Below, piece after piece: positions 50,191 through 60,298 of a DNA stretch of 64,000 bases. Origin of the DNA: Halomonas lysinitropha (GTDB lineage Bacteria > Pseudomonadota > Gammaproteobacteria > Pseudomonadales > Halomonadaceae). A model generated the notes under the pieces. That model saw only the letters and a program-made list of their open reading frames with translations. It did no database searches and was not told the origin of the DNA. The stretch covers positions 1 to 64,000 of the forward strand of contig NZ_CABVOU010000043.1 of NCBI RefSeq assembly GCF_902500215.1. The letters are read 5' to 3'. Positions within the stretch are counted from its first letter, which is position 1. The number at the start of each line of letters is the position of its first letter. The position numbers and the translations under genes were made by a program.

Positions 50191-50673
50191 TCAGTGCTCG
50201 TGGCCACCTTCGCCGTGCACGTGGCCGTGCTCGACTTCTTCCTCGCTGGCCTCGCGAACCTCGGCGATCTCCACGTCGAAGTTCAGCGGCTGACCGGCGA
50301 GCGGATGGTTGCCGTCGACGGTGACGGTGTCGCCCTCGACCTTGGTCACGGTGACCATCAGCGGGCCGCCTTCGGTCTGGGCCTGGAACTGCATGCCCGG
50401 CTCGACGCTCTCGACGCCCTGGAAGGCATCGCGCGGCACTTCCTGCACGAGCTGAGCCTGAACCTCGCCATAGCCCTCTTCCGGGGAAACCTTGGCCTGG
50501 AGCTTGTCGCCGGTGCCGCGACCTTCAAGCTGCTTCTCGAGGCCCGGAATGATGTTGCCGGCGCCGTGGAGGTAGGTCAGCGGCTCGCGGCCTTCCGAGC
50601 TGTCCAGCACCTCACCTTCGTCGTTGGTCAGGGTGTAATGGAACGCGACAACGGAGTTTTGCCCAATCTGCAT
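50191..50673 (-). CDS. SlyD-like FKBP peptidyl-prolyl isomerase
   Basis: 160 residues from the ATG at 50673 (MQIGQNSVVAFHYTLTND), with AAAGG upstream. The FKBP core YLHGAGNIIPGLEKQLEG is interrupted by an insert-in-flap domain (about 70-120, PEEGYGEVQAQLVQEVPR), then VDGNHPLAGQPLNFDVEI. A short His-rich tail (HGHVHGEGGHEH) could bind metals, as in SlyD. It acts as a cytosolic chaperone-isomerase, possibly in nickel handling. The tail is shorter than in E. coli SlyD. Confidence 0.9.
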   Translation of the reverse strand: MQIGQNSVVAFHYTLTNDEGEVLDSSEGREPLTYLHGAGNIIPGLEKQLEGRGTGDKLQAKVSPEEGYGEVQAQLVQEVPRDAFQGVESVEPGMQFQAQTEGGPLMVTVTKVEGDTVTVDGNHPLAGQPLNFDVEIAEVREASEEEVEHGHVHGEGGHEH

Positions 50674-50908
50674 TGATGAACCTTTCGGTGTGTGCATGTA
50701 GCGCGTCATGTTAACGCGGCAGTCAAGCGGCTGTCAGTGGCATGGAGGAAATTCAGGATGTGGGGGCCGAGCCTGAGTCACATTCACACCTTTCGGGGCC
50801 TGTGATCGGGGACTTTCGTACGGTTGCGTGGCCTGACGGCCAGGGATACCCTTGCGTGATATCATCTACCCGCTTTCATTCGACCGCCCCCCCTCCATGG
50901 AGAATGCC

Positions 50909-51187
50909 ATGACTCTGACTCTGATCTGGCTGATCGCCTTCGCCGTCTTCCTGACTCTGTTCCTCAAGCGCTGGGAGGTCTCTGTCAGCAGCATTCTCGA
51001 CGCGCTGCTGCCTGCCGTTCTGCGCAGCGAGGATGATCGCTGGGTATGGTGTCCGGCCCTGGCGGTGCTCGGTGCCACCTTCATCGTGCGCCCCGTGGAT
51101 ATGCTGTTCACGGTGATCGTGATTGGCCTGGTCGCGCTGATCGGCACCAAGCTGGCCGGCTGGATCATGAACAAGGTTCAGCACTGA
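50909..51187 (+). CDS. Small integral membrane protein of unknown function
   Basis: 92 residues from the ATG at 50909, with GGAG six bases upstream; an ATG at 50897 is also in frame. Helices at about 3-19 (LIWLIAFAVFLTLFL), 45-57 (CPALAVLGATFIV) and 63-83 (LFTVIVIGLVALIGTKLAG), separated by a soluble SVSSILDALLPAVLRSED loop. I do not recognise the family. It is followed by its own terminator. Confidence 0.65.
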   Translation: MTLTLIWLIAFAVFLTLFLKRWEVSVSSILDALLPAVLRSEDDRWVWCPALAVLGATFIVRPVDMLFTVIVIGLVALIGTKLAGWIMNKVQH

Positions 51188-51229
51188 GCCACTTCCGGAT
51201 CATGCCCGGTTTCAGAAAGGTAAAACGAG

Positions 51230-51258
51230 AAGGCCCGCGGTGAATCCCGCGGGCCTTT
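51230..51258 (+). terminator. Intrinsic terminator between the small membrane protein and slyB-like genes
   Basis: An 11-bp stem (51230-51240 with 51247-51257, six-base loop) whose right arm runs into TTT. It sits between convergent genes. Confidence 0.82.
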
Positions 51259-51304
51259 CCATTATGGTTAGTCGTTCAGCACGCAGGGGAGACCGTTACG
51301 GCTC

Positions 51305-51772
51305 TCAGTACGGCGCTACGCTGACGTTTCTGCCGCTGCCGATCAGGCGAACGCGCTGACCCACCTGGAAGTTCTGGTCCGCCTTCTGGACGACGACCAC
51401 GTTCTGGCCATTGTCCTGGCGGATCTCCATTTCCCAGGCGGTGATGCGGTTGGTCGCCTCCTCGACCTTGGTACCGGCCACGGCGCCGCCGATGGCGCCG
51501 GCCACGGTGGCCAATTGGCGCCCGCTGCCGCCCCCTACCTGGTTACCGAGGATGCCGCCGATCACGGCACCGCCGCCTGAGCCAAGCAGACCGCCGGCGC
51601 GGCTATCGGCCTGGATCTGCACCTGGCGCAGCGCGGTGATGGTACCGAAGGTCACGGTCTGGGCCGACTTGGCCTGGTCGCCGCTGTAGACGTTACCCGA
51701 ATAGGGAGCGGTGTTGGCACAGCCGGCCAGGGTCAGGATGCTGATGGCAAGAACGGGAAGAAGGCGTTTCAT
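51305..51772 (-). CDS. slyB: SlyB-like glycine-zipper outer-membrane lipoprotein
   Basis: 155 residues. The lipoprotein signal is ISILTLAGC with Cys18. The glycine-zipper domain (GGGAVIGGILGNQVGGGSGR, then GAIGGAVAGTKVEE) gives two tightly packed helices typical of SlyB/Pcp. The C-terminal beta domain is conserved (ITAWEMEIRQDNGQNVVVVQ). It stabilises the outer membrane and in enterics belongs to the PhoPQ response. CAAGGAGA precedes the ATG. Confidence 0.88.
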   Translation of the reverse strand: MKRLLPVLAISILTLAGCANTAPYSGNVYSGDQAKSAQTVTFGTITALRQVQIQADSRAGGLLGSGGGAVIGGILGNQVGGGSGRQLATVAGAIGGAVAGTKVEEATNRITAWEMEIRQDNGQNVVVVQKADQNFQVGQRVRLIGSGRNVSVAPY

Positions 51773-51935
51773 GCAGAATCTCCTTGGGGTCCGTGACGAA
51801 TACGTGGTTCCGGGGGTAACAGGTTAACGGACAGTGTTCGTTAATGAGTTTATGCGTTGCGCGCTGACTTGGCCAGCACGCTGGACTGCCTGATGGTGAG
51901 TGTAGCGTCATAAGGCGAGTAACAATATGAAAAAA

Positions 51936-51955
51936 GGGAGGCCAATCGGCCTCCC
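51936..51955 (-). terminator. Intrinsic terminator of aceA
   Basis: An 8-bp stem (51936-51943 with 51948-51955, loop AATC) followed on the minus strand by a run of T residues (A-tract at 51930-51935 on the plus strand). It is 30 bp past the aceA stop. Confidence 0.9.
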
Positions 51956-51985
51956 CCAGGGGTCCAGTCGTTACCGCCAGCGACC

Positions 51986-53584
51986 TTAGCCGAACTGGTT
52001 CATGGTGTTGTCCTTCCCGCCGGCCTTGAGAGCCGCTTCGCCGTGGAAGAACTCTTTATGGTCGTCGCCGATGTTGGAGCCGGCCATGTCCTGGTGCTTG
52101 ACGGTAGCGATGCCCTCGCGGATCTCCTTGCGCTGCACCCCGGCCACGTAGGCCAGCATGCCCTCGTTTCCGAAGTAGCCCTTGGCCAGGTTGTCGGTGG
52201 AGAGGGCCGCGGTGTGGTAGGTCGGCAGGGTGATCAGGTGGTGGAAGATGCCGGCCTCGCGGGCGGCGTCGCGCTGGAAGTTGCGGGTCCACTCGTCGGC
52301 CAGCCGGCCGAGTTCGGTGTCGTCGTAGTCGGCACTCATCAGGTTGTTGCGATCGTAGGCCGAAACGTCCTTGCCCTCCTGCTCCCAGGTATCGAACACC
52401 TGCTGGCGGAAGTTCAGGGTCCAATTGAAGGAGGGCGAGTTGTTGTAGACCAGCTTGGCATCCGGGCAGACCTCGCGGATGCGGTTGACCATGCCGGCGA
52501 TCTGGCCGACATGGGGCTTCTCGGTCTCGATCCACAGCAGGTCGGCACCGTTCTGCAGGCTGGTGATGCAGTCCAGCACCACGCGGTCCTCACCGGTGCC
52601 CGGCTTGAATTCGTAGAGGCCGGAGGCCAGGCGCTTGACCTTGACCAGCTTGCCCTCCTGCTTGATCACCACGTCGCCGTTGTTGATGTCTTCGGCCTTC
52701 TCGATCTCATCGCCGTCCAGGTAGCTGTTGTACTGGTCGCCGAGGTCGCCCGGCTCGTTGGTCACGGCGATCTTCTGGGTCAGTCCGGCGCCCAGGGAGT
52801 CGGTACGGGCAACGATCACGCCGTCTTCCACACCCAGTTCAAGGAAGGCGTAGCGCACGGCGTTGATCTTGGCGATGAAATCCTCGTGAGGCACCGTGAC
52901 CTTGCCGGCCTGGTGGCCACACTGTTTCTCGTCGGAGACCTGGTTCTCGATCTGGATGCAGCAGGCGCCGGCCTCGATCATCTTCTTGGCCAGCAGGTAG
53001 GTGGCCTCGGCGTTGCCGAACCCGGCGTCGATGTCGGCGATGATCGGCACGATATGCGTCTCGAAACCGTCGATCTTGGCCACGGCCTCGTCGGCCTTCG
53101 CCTTATCACCGGCCTTCTTGGCTTCTTCCAGATCACGGAACAGGTGGTTGAGTTCCCAGGCATCGGCCTGGCGCAGGAAAGTGTAGAGTTCCTCGATCAG
53201 GCTCGGCACGGTGGTCTTCTCGTGCATGGACTGGTCGGGCAGGGGGCCGAACTCGGAGCGCAGGGCGGCGACCATCCAGCCGGAGAGATAGAGGTAGGAG
53301 CGCTTGGTGGTGCCGAAGTGCTTCTTGATGGAGAGCATCTTCTGCTGACCGATGAAGCCGTGCCAGCAGCCCAGCGACTGGGTGTACTGCGACGTGTCCG
53401 CATCATAGGCGGCCATGTCCTCGCGCATGATCTTCGCGGTATAGCGAGCAATATCCAGGCCGGTCTGGAAGCGATTCTGCACCCGCATGCGTGCGGCGTG
53501 CTCAGGGTTGATGTTGTCCCACTTGCCCTGCTGGGCTTCGCGCAGTTGAGCCTGAGCCTTGAGTTCGTCTTTGAATGTCGTCAT
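51986..53584 (-). CDS. aceA: Isocitrate lyase (large, ~530-residue class)
   Basis: 532 residues from the ATG at 53584, with GAAGGATGG upstream. It splits isocitrate to succinate and glyoxylate, the first step of the glyoxylate bypass. The catalytic loop is DEKQCGHQAGKVTVPHEDF, with Cys in the family position; IIADIDAGFGNAEATYLLAK and YNNSPSFNWTLNF are conserved. Length and the DEKQCGHQ variant match the Pseudomonas-type enzyme rather than the 434-residue E. coli AceA. It competes with the icd product, also in this window. Malate synthase is not nearby. Confidence 0.96.
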   Translation of the reverse strand: MTTFKDELKAQAQLREAQQGKWDNINPEHAARMRVQNRFQTGLDIARYTAKIMREDMAAYDADTSQYTQSLGCWHGFIGQQKMLSIKKHFGTTKRSYLYLSGWMVAALRSEFGPLPDQSMHEKTTVPSLIEELYTFLRQADAWELNHLFRDLEEAKKAGDKAKADEAVAKIDGFETHIVPIIADIDAGFGNAEATYLLAKKMIEAGACCIQIENQVSDEKQCGHQAGKVTVPHEDFIAKINAVRYAFLELGVEDGVIVARTDSLGAGLTQKIAVTNEPGDLGDQYNSYLDGDEIEKAEDINNGDVVIKQEGKLVKVKRLASGLYEFKPGTGEDRVVLDCITSLQNGADLLWIETEKPHVGQIAGMVNRIREVCPDAKLVYNNSPSFNWTLNFRQQVFDTWEQEGKDVSAYDRNNLMSADYDDTELGRLADEWTRNFQRDAAREAGIFHHLITLPTYHTAALSTDNLAKGYFGNEGMLAYVAGVQRKEIREGIATVKHQDMAGSNIGDDHKEFFHGEAALKAGGKDNTMNQFG

Positions 53585-53970
53585 GGGGCCATCCTTCGGG
53601 TCAGGAGTGGAATCGTGTGAACACGATGTCGAAAAAATGGGTGTCGCGGCTGCTGGAATCGCCTGCTGCACCTCTCGGCAATGCCTTATGTTGCATCTGC
53701 GAAATATTGTCAGGGTCGGCCAGATGTCCTGGGTTGTCTCTAAGCCCTTAGTCGAATCCCGACGGAGGTCGTGCCAGCAGTTGTCCCTGAACCTTCATTC
53801 TGCTGGCAAACAACTGTTTTACTCTCATCCTGAATACCACTATGGCCCGGCATCATGGGCGTTAGCAATTGACCCTTGGGGGAAGAGGGCGTTGTAACTC
53901 GACTACAGAGAGGGGTGGGGCGGGGCTTTTCCTGTAGTCGAGTTTCCACGGAAATGTTGTTAAACCTGGC
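53585..53970 (-). promoter_or_regulatory. Upstream region of aceA with nested inverted repeats
   Basis: 386 bp without a gene. A candidate minus-strand promoter is CTGACA (53708-53713), 17-bp spacer, CATAAG (53685-53690), only a fair match. Upstream of it, TGCCAGCAG (53772-53780) pairs with CTGCTGGCA (53800-53808), and CAGTTGT (53778-53784) pairs with ACAACTG (53811-53817). The two pairings share three bases. Further upstream is a separate 13-bp inverted repeat (53896-53944). If transcription starts near 53678 these are operators; if it starts further upstream they are leader RNA structures. Confidence 0.5.
53896..53944. repeat. 13-bp perfect inverted repeat downstream of the GNAT gene
   Basis: AACTCGACTACAG (53896-53908) and its exact complement (53932-53944) flank a 23-base G-rich spacer. 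It lies 26 bp beyond the GNAT stop on the minus strand. A terminator role is possible, but the loop is long and no U-run follows. Confidence 0.6.
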
Positions 53971-54402
53971 TCAGCCGTCCAGGACGAGATGCATATTGCG
54001 GTGCGGAATTCCGGCGTCGAGGAACTCGTCGCCATGGGCCAGGAATCCCAGAGGTTCGTAGAAGGCCAGGGCGTGGGTCTGGGCGGCGAGTTCCACCCGG
54101 GCATGGCCGTCACGACGGGCGGCTTCGATGGCGGCCCGCATCAGCGCCACGCCGATTCCCAGCCCCCGGGCCTCGGCCAGCACAGCCACCCGGCCGATGT
54201 GAGCATCGGGTAGCAGCCGGGCGGTGCCCAGGGGGGTGCCGTCATGCAGCGCCAGAAAATGACGACAGTCGGCGTCGCGGCCGTCCCATTCTTCCTCTTG
54301 CGGGACTTGCTGCTCCTCGATAAAGACCCGCCGGCGTATCTCACTGGCGGCCTCGCCGAGAGCCGACCAGTCGTCTTCGCGAATCTCGATGGTGACGTCC
54401 AT
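53971..54402 (-). CDS. GNAT-family N-acetyltransferase
   Basis: 143 residues from the ATG at 54402, with CGGAGGAG upstream. The acetyl-CoA motif A is IGRVAVLAEARGLGIGVALM (R-G-L-G-I-G); motif B is VELAAQTHALAFYEPLGF. RRRVFIEEQQVPQEEEWDG near the N-terminus places it in the ElaA/YjcF-like branch. The acceptor is unknown. It starts 4 bp after the roxA stop, so the two are one operon. Confidence 0.88.
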   Translation of the reverse strand: MDVTIEIREDDWSALGEAASEIRRRVFIEEQQVPQEEEWDGRDADCRHFLALHDGTPLGTARLLPDAHIGRVAVLAEARGLGIGVALMRAAIEAARRDGHARVELAAQTHALAFYEPLGFLAHGDEFLDAGIPHRNMHLVLDG

Positions 54403-54406
54403 GGTG

Positions 54407-55585
54407 TCACTCCTCCGTGAAGTCGTCGGCCCAGCCGAGGCTGCCGATATCGAGCAGGCGGGCAAGCAGCGCGTCGGCCCCGGACAGCGCAAGCAGATTC
54501 TTGTCCAGCGGGGCATCCGTGGCCAGGGCGCGGGCCAGCGGAAGAGCGCAGTTCAGGCCGTCACCATCGGCGAAGAGGGTTGCGCGGTCATCGTCCAGGG
54601 CCCGCCAGGCGAAACGCGAACCGGGGCTGCGTATCAGATCCTCTCCCTCCTGCAGGGCGGCGACAAGCTCCTCGGCCTCGGTCGGGGACTCGGTGGGGAC
54701 CAACTGATCGACGTACTTGGGTTGGGTCATCACGCGGCCGAACCACTGGGCCATCTGGGCTGGGTCGTCCAGGGTGTCGAGAATCAGGCGGCGCATGCGC
54801 GCTACGGCGGCGTCATCGAGCTCGGCGGGGTCTTCGGGGGGTGCCATGCCAGCATCGGCATAGCGCTTCGATGCCGGCAGCTGCTCACCGAGATAGTCGG
54901 CAAAGGAGGTGATCGCCTCGTCGGCGGAGGGAGCGCGGAAGCCCACCGATAGCGTCAGGCAGTCGTCGGACTGGCTGATGCCGTGGTGAGCCCAGGAGGG
55001 TGGCAGGTAGAGCATATCGCCTGGCTCGAGAATCCAGTCGTCGCCCGCTTGTACTTCGAAGCGCTCGAGGATGCGCAGGTCGACGCCGTCGAGGATTGGA
55101 GTGTCATCGGCAACCTTGCCACCCAGCTGCCAGCGGCGCTGGCCACTACCTTGCAGCAGGAAGACGTCATACTGATCGACGTGGGGACCGACGCTGCCAC
55201 CCGGGGGGGCATAGCTGACCATGATGTCGTCGAGGCGCCAGCGGGGGAGGAAGGTGAAGGCCTCGAGCACCTCGGCCACCTCCGGTACATAGTGGTCGAC
55301 GGCCTGCACCAGCAGGGTCCAGTCCCGCTCGGGAAGCCGGGCGAAGGTAGCCTCATCGAAGGGGCCATGGCGGACCTGCCAGGGGCCTTCGGCACCATGC
55401 TCCTCCACCAGGCGGGCCTCGACGCCCTCCTCGCAGGCGAGCCCGGCCAGCTCGTCCGGGTCCAGCGGGCACTGGAAGTGAGGGAAGGCGCCGCGAATCA
55501 ACAGCGGCTTCTGCTGCCAGACGTCGCGCAGGAACTCGGCGGCGGAGAGGCCGCCCAGAAGTTGCAGCGGGGTATTGGAGGACAT
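54407..55585 (-). CDS. roxA: 50S ribosomal protein L16 arginine 3-hydroxylase (JmjC/cupin oxygenase)
   Basis: 392 residues from the ATG at 55585, with AGAGGTGG upstream. A 2-oxoglutarate/Fe(II) oxygenase: WQQKPLLIRGAFPHF start, iron ligands His135 and Asp137 in GPHVDQYDVF and a third His in PSWAHHGIS near 200. The C-terminal half forms the dimerisation and winged-helix parts. It is homologous to E. coli YcfD, which hydroxylates an arginine of L16. It is upstream of, and cotranscribed with, the GNAT gene. Confidence 0.9.
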   Translation of the reverse strand: MSSNTPLQLLGGLSAAEFLRDVWQQKPLLIRGAFPHFQCPLDPDELAGLACEEGVEARLVEEHGAEGPWQVRHGPFDEATFARLPERDWTLLVQAVDHYVPEVAEVLEAFTFLPRWRLDDIMVSYAPPGGSVGPHVDQYDVFLLQGSGQRRWQLGGKVADDTPILDGVDLRILERFEVQAGDDWILEPGDMLYLPPSWAHHGISQSDDCLTLSVGFRAPSADEAITSFADYLGEQLPASKRYADAGMAPPEDPAELDDAAVARMRRLILDTLDDPAQMAQWFGRVMTQPKYVDQLVPTESPTEAEELVAALQEGEDLIRSPGSRFAWRALDDDRATLFADGDGLNCALPLARALATDAPLDKNLLALSGADALLARLLDIGSLGWADDFTEE

Positions 55586-55767
55586 GGGCACCACCTCTTG
55601 CAATGTTGAAGCCATGGGTGGCTTCGAGTCGCGGCTGACCCGGTGACAGCTCTACGAGGAGGCGCTATGAACCCTTCCCTGGGCGCTACCGACGCCATCC
55701 CTGGCGTAGGACCTCCTCTTCGACCTGTCCCCGGCGCCGCTTACCGTAATGGCTCGTCGCTCGGCGC

Positions 55768-57820
<2,053 letters not shown>

Positions 57821-57824
<4 letters not shown>

Positions 57825-58933
57825 GAAGCAGACTCCGTGGCGTTCCATGTCTCGCGGATCACCCCGCCGCCGAGGCATATCTCGTCGTCGTAGAGGACCA
57901 GCGACTGACCGGGGGTGACGGCGCGCTGAGGATCATCGAAGCGGACCGCCACGCCGCCATCCTCCCGCGTGTGGAAAGTACAGGGCACGTCGGCCTGACG
58001 GTAGCGGGTCTTGGCGGTATAGCGGCCCGCGGCGGCCGGTGGCATGCCGGCCACCCAGTCCATGGCCTCGGTGGTCAGCGAATCGGTATAGAGCAGCGGG
58101 TGATGCTTGCCCTGCACGGCCACGAGTACGTTGCGCTCGAGGTCCTTGGCGGCGACGTACCAGGGGGCGTCCGGATGGTCGGCGAGCCCGCCGATGCCGA
58201 GCCCCTGGCGCTGGCCTAGGGTGTAGTACATCAGCCCCATGTGCTCGCCGATCACTTCCCCCTCGGCGGTCTCGATGACGCCGGGCTGGGCGGGCAGGTA
58301 CTGCTTGAGGAAGTCGCGGAAGCGGCGTTCACCGATGAAGCAGATCCCCGTCGAGTCCTTCTTTCGCGCAGTCACAAGGTCATGGCGCTCGGCGATGGCC
58401 CGCACCTCGGGCTTCTCCAGCTCGCCCACCGGGAAGAGGGTGCGGGCGATGGCTGCCTCGGGAACGGCATGCAGGAAGTAGCTCTGGTCCTTGTTGCTAT
58501 CCAGCCCCTTGAGCAGTCGCGGGCGTCCATTGCGTATCCCGCCGCGAACATAGTGGCCGGTGGCGATCTTCTCGGCACCCAGCAGCTCGGCGTACTCCAG
58601 GAACACCTTGAACTTGATCTCGCGGTTGCAGAGGATGTCCGGATTCGGCGTGCGCCCCGCCTGGTATTCGGCGAGAAAGTGTTCGAAGACGTTGTCCCAG
58701 TACTCGGCGGCGAAGTTGGCGGTGTGCAGCCGGATGCCGAGCTTCTCGCAGACGGCCTCGGCGTCGGCCAGGTCGGCCTTGGCGGTGCAGTACTCGGTGC
58801 CGTCGTCCTCGTCCCAGTTCTTCATGAACAGGCCTTCGACGTTATAGCCCTGCTCCAGCAGCAGCAGGGCGGACACTGAGGAGTCGACGCCGCCGGACAT
58901 GCCGACGATCACCTTGCCTGGGGTGGCGGTCAT
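57821..58933 (-). CDS. mnmA: tRNA 2-thiouridine(34) synthase MnmA
   Basis: 370 residues. It adenylates and thiolates U34 of tRNA-Lys, -Glu and -Gln. The PP-loop is [17 protein letters not shown]; the two catalytic cysteines lie in [13 protein letters not shown] and [22 protein letters not shown] and [13 protein letters not shown] are conserved. It overlaps hflD by 4 bp. Its promoter region contains a 7-bp tandem repeat. One substrate, tRNA-Glu(UUC), is encoded in this window. Confidence 0.97.
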
Positions 58934-58971
58934 GGGCGCTCTCGAATCGGGTGTGGCGTAAATGGGGAGGG

Positions 58972-58977
58972 ATTATA
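58972..58977 (-). promoter_or_regulatory. Probable -10 element of the mnmA-hflD-purB operon
   Basis: A perfect TATAAT on the minus strand, 39 bp ahead of the mnmA ATG. The -35 position at 17-bp spacing (58995-59000) falls inside the GAGCGCC tandem repeat and does not resemble TTGACA, so activity may need an activator or other contacts. Confidence 0.5.
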
Positions 58978-58985
58978 CATGATAC

Positions 58986-59021
58986 GAGCGCCGAGCGCCG
59001 AGCGCCGAGCGCCGAGCCGCC
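58986..59021. repeat. 7-bp tandem repeat (GAGCGCC) upstream of mnmA
   Basis: Four perfect copies of GAGCGCC (58986-59013) followed by a degenerate GAGCCGCC. They lie upstream of the mnmA -10 element, over the -35 position. Copy number may vary by slippage. Confidence 0.9.
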
Positions 59022-59027
59022 AAGCTC

Positions 59028-59067
59028 CAAGTAGCAAGGGGGCTCGTTACTTTTTGCTTTCTACTTG
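59028..59067. other. Imperfect hairpin between the two tandem-repeat arrays
   Basis: CAAGTAG (59028-59034) pairs with CTACTTG (59061-59067), with GCAA/TTGC continuing the stem after a bulge. It lies between nudJ and mnmA and may terminate nudJ transcription, or be part of a dispersed repeat with the flanking arrays. Confidence 0.45.
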
Positions 59068-59076
59068 AACCTCGGC

Positions 59077-59116
59077 TTGGCCGCTTGGCCGCTTGGCCGC
59101 TTGGCCGCTTGGCCGC
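59077..59116. repeat. 8-bp tandem repeat (TTGGCCGC) abutting the nudJ stop codon
   Basis: Five perfect head-to-tail copies of TTGGCCGC. The last ends one base before the nudJ stop codon (59117-59119 on the minus strand). Confidence 0.95.
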
Positions 59117-59566
59117 TCAGCGCTCGTGAATCACGTCCATGGGGTAGAAGCGGCTCGCCAGGGCATCGCGGACGCGGCGCAGCACCAGCGGGCTGCGCAG
59201 GCGGTCTTCCCGTTCCAGCGCCTCGAGCTCCTCCAGGGTCAGCCAGTGCACGGCGAGAATGGCCGGATCCAGCTCATTGCCCAGATGAGCCAGCGCCATG
59301 CCGAAGAAACCGTGGCTGTGGAAGGTCAGCCCGTCCGGAGTGTGGTAGACGTACATGCCAAGGTAGTCGGTGATGCCTGCCTGCCAGGCGGTCTCTTCAC
59401 GGAGTTCACGCAGAGCAGCTTCCTTGATGCGCTCGCCCGGTTCAAGGTGACCGGCTGGCTGGTTGAACAGCGTCTCGGCGCCGCCACGGTCCTCCTCTAC
59501 CATCAGAAAGCGCCCGGCGCGTTCTATCACCGTGGCTACGCTGATGTAGGGTTGCCAGCGGCTCAT
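59117..59566 (-). CDS. nudJ: NUDIX phosphatase NudJ
   Basis: 149 residues. The NUDIX box runs from GHLEPGERIKEAALRELREE (G-x5-E-x7-R-E-x2-E-E), coordinating Mg2+. FNQPAGHLEPGE and HSHGFFGMAL resemble E. coli NudJ, which hydrolyses thiamine pyrophosphate precursors and nucleoside tri/diphosphates. Its ATG overlaps the rluE stop by 4 bp. The order rluE-nudJ-mnmA-hflD-purB is the E. coli order. The stop codon directly touches a TTGGCCGC repeat array. Confidence 0.9.
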   Translation of the reverse strand: MSRWQPYISVATVIERAGRFLMVEEDRGGAETLFNQPAGHLEPGERIKEAALRELREETAWQAGITDYLGMYVYHTPDGLTFHSHGFFGMALAHLGNELDPAILAVHWLTLEELEALEREDRLRSPLVLRRVRDALASRFYPMDVIHER

Positions 59567-60180
59567 CGGCGGCCTCCTCCGGTTGTTCGGCCCCGTCGCG
59601 CGCCTGCTGGCGCCCTGCGCGGAGCATTAAGGGTCTCACGTCGCCACTGTCCGGGGAGCAGACCATCCAGGCGCCAAGGGCCGATGGCCACCCGGACTAG
59701 CCTCAGGGTGGGATGGCCGACGTGGGCGGTCATGCGGCGGACCTGGCGATTGCGTCCCTCGGTAAGGGTCAGCTCCAGCCAGGTGGTAAGCGGATGGCGT
59801 CTTGTGTCCAGTGGTGGGTCGCGTTCGGGCAGCTCGCTCTCGGCCAGGCGCCGCACCTTCGCGGGGCGTGTCTTGCCGTCCTTGAGCGGGACACCGTCGC
59901 GTAACGCTTGCAGGGCAGCATCGTCGGGCTGGCCCTCTACCTGCACGCGGTAGGTCTTGGGCTGCTTGTGGCGGGGATCACTGATGCGGTGGATCAGCTC
60001 ACCGTCGTCACTGAGCAGCAGCAACCCTTCGGAGTCATGGTCGAGGCGCCCCGCCGGGTAGATGCCGGGCACGTCGATGATGTCGGCCAGGGTCGCACGC
60101 CGCTCCCGGTCCGGGGTCTTCCGGTCGGTGAACTGGGAGAGCATGCGATAGGGCTTGTGCAACAGGTAAAGGGCGCTCAT
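59563..60180 (-). CDS. rluE: 23S rRNA pseudouridine(2457) synthase RluE
   Basis: 205 residues. RsuA-family synthase without an S4 domain, starting LYLLHKPYRMLSQFTD. The catalytic Asp is in PAGRLDHDSEGLLLLS, and TEGRNRQVRRMTAHVGHPT is the conserved C-terminal motif. It ends in an Arg/Gly-rich tail (about 185-205). It is transcribed with nudJ and divergently from icd, as in E. coli. No strong Shine-Dalgarno sequence is seen. Confidence 0.93.
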   Translation of the reverse strand: MSALYLLHKPYRMLSQFTDRKTPDRERRATLADIIDVPGIYPAGRLDHDSEGLLLLSDDGELIHRISDPRHKQPKTYRVQVEGQPDDAALQALRDGVPLKDGKTRPAKVRRLAESELPERDPPLDTRRHPLTTWLELTLTEGRNRQVRRMTAHVGHPTLRLVRVAIGPWRLDGLLPGQWRRETLNAPRRAPAGARRGRTTGGGRR

Positions 60181-60251
60181 TCGACCAAGGTCTTGCTACC
60201 ATGGATTGTCGACAAATCTGACCTCAAGCCTACTCCGTTCCGGCGGGTGAA

Positions 60252-60260
60252 TGCTATACT
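60252..60260 (+). promoter_or_regulatory. Extended -10 promoter of icd
   Basis: TGCTATACT, an extended -10 (TGn plus TATACT), 39 bp ahead of the ATG. No consensus -35 is seen at 17 bp. Confidence 0.6.
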
Positions 60261-60298
60261 CCGCGTTCCACTGAACAGACCATACAGGGGAGTTCTCA

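Noticed and set aside
52043-53620. A 525-codon plus-strand frame opposite aceA
   Set aside because: Antisense shadow; aceA is unmistakable.
58986-59116. CRISPR array
   Set aside because: Units are 7-8 bp with no spacers; these are simple tandem repeats.
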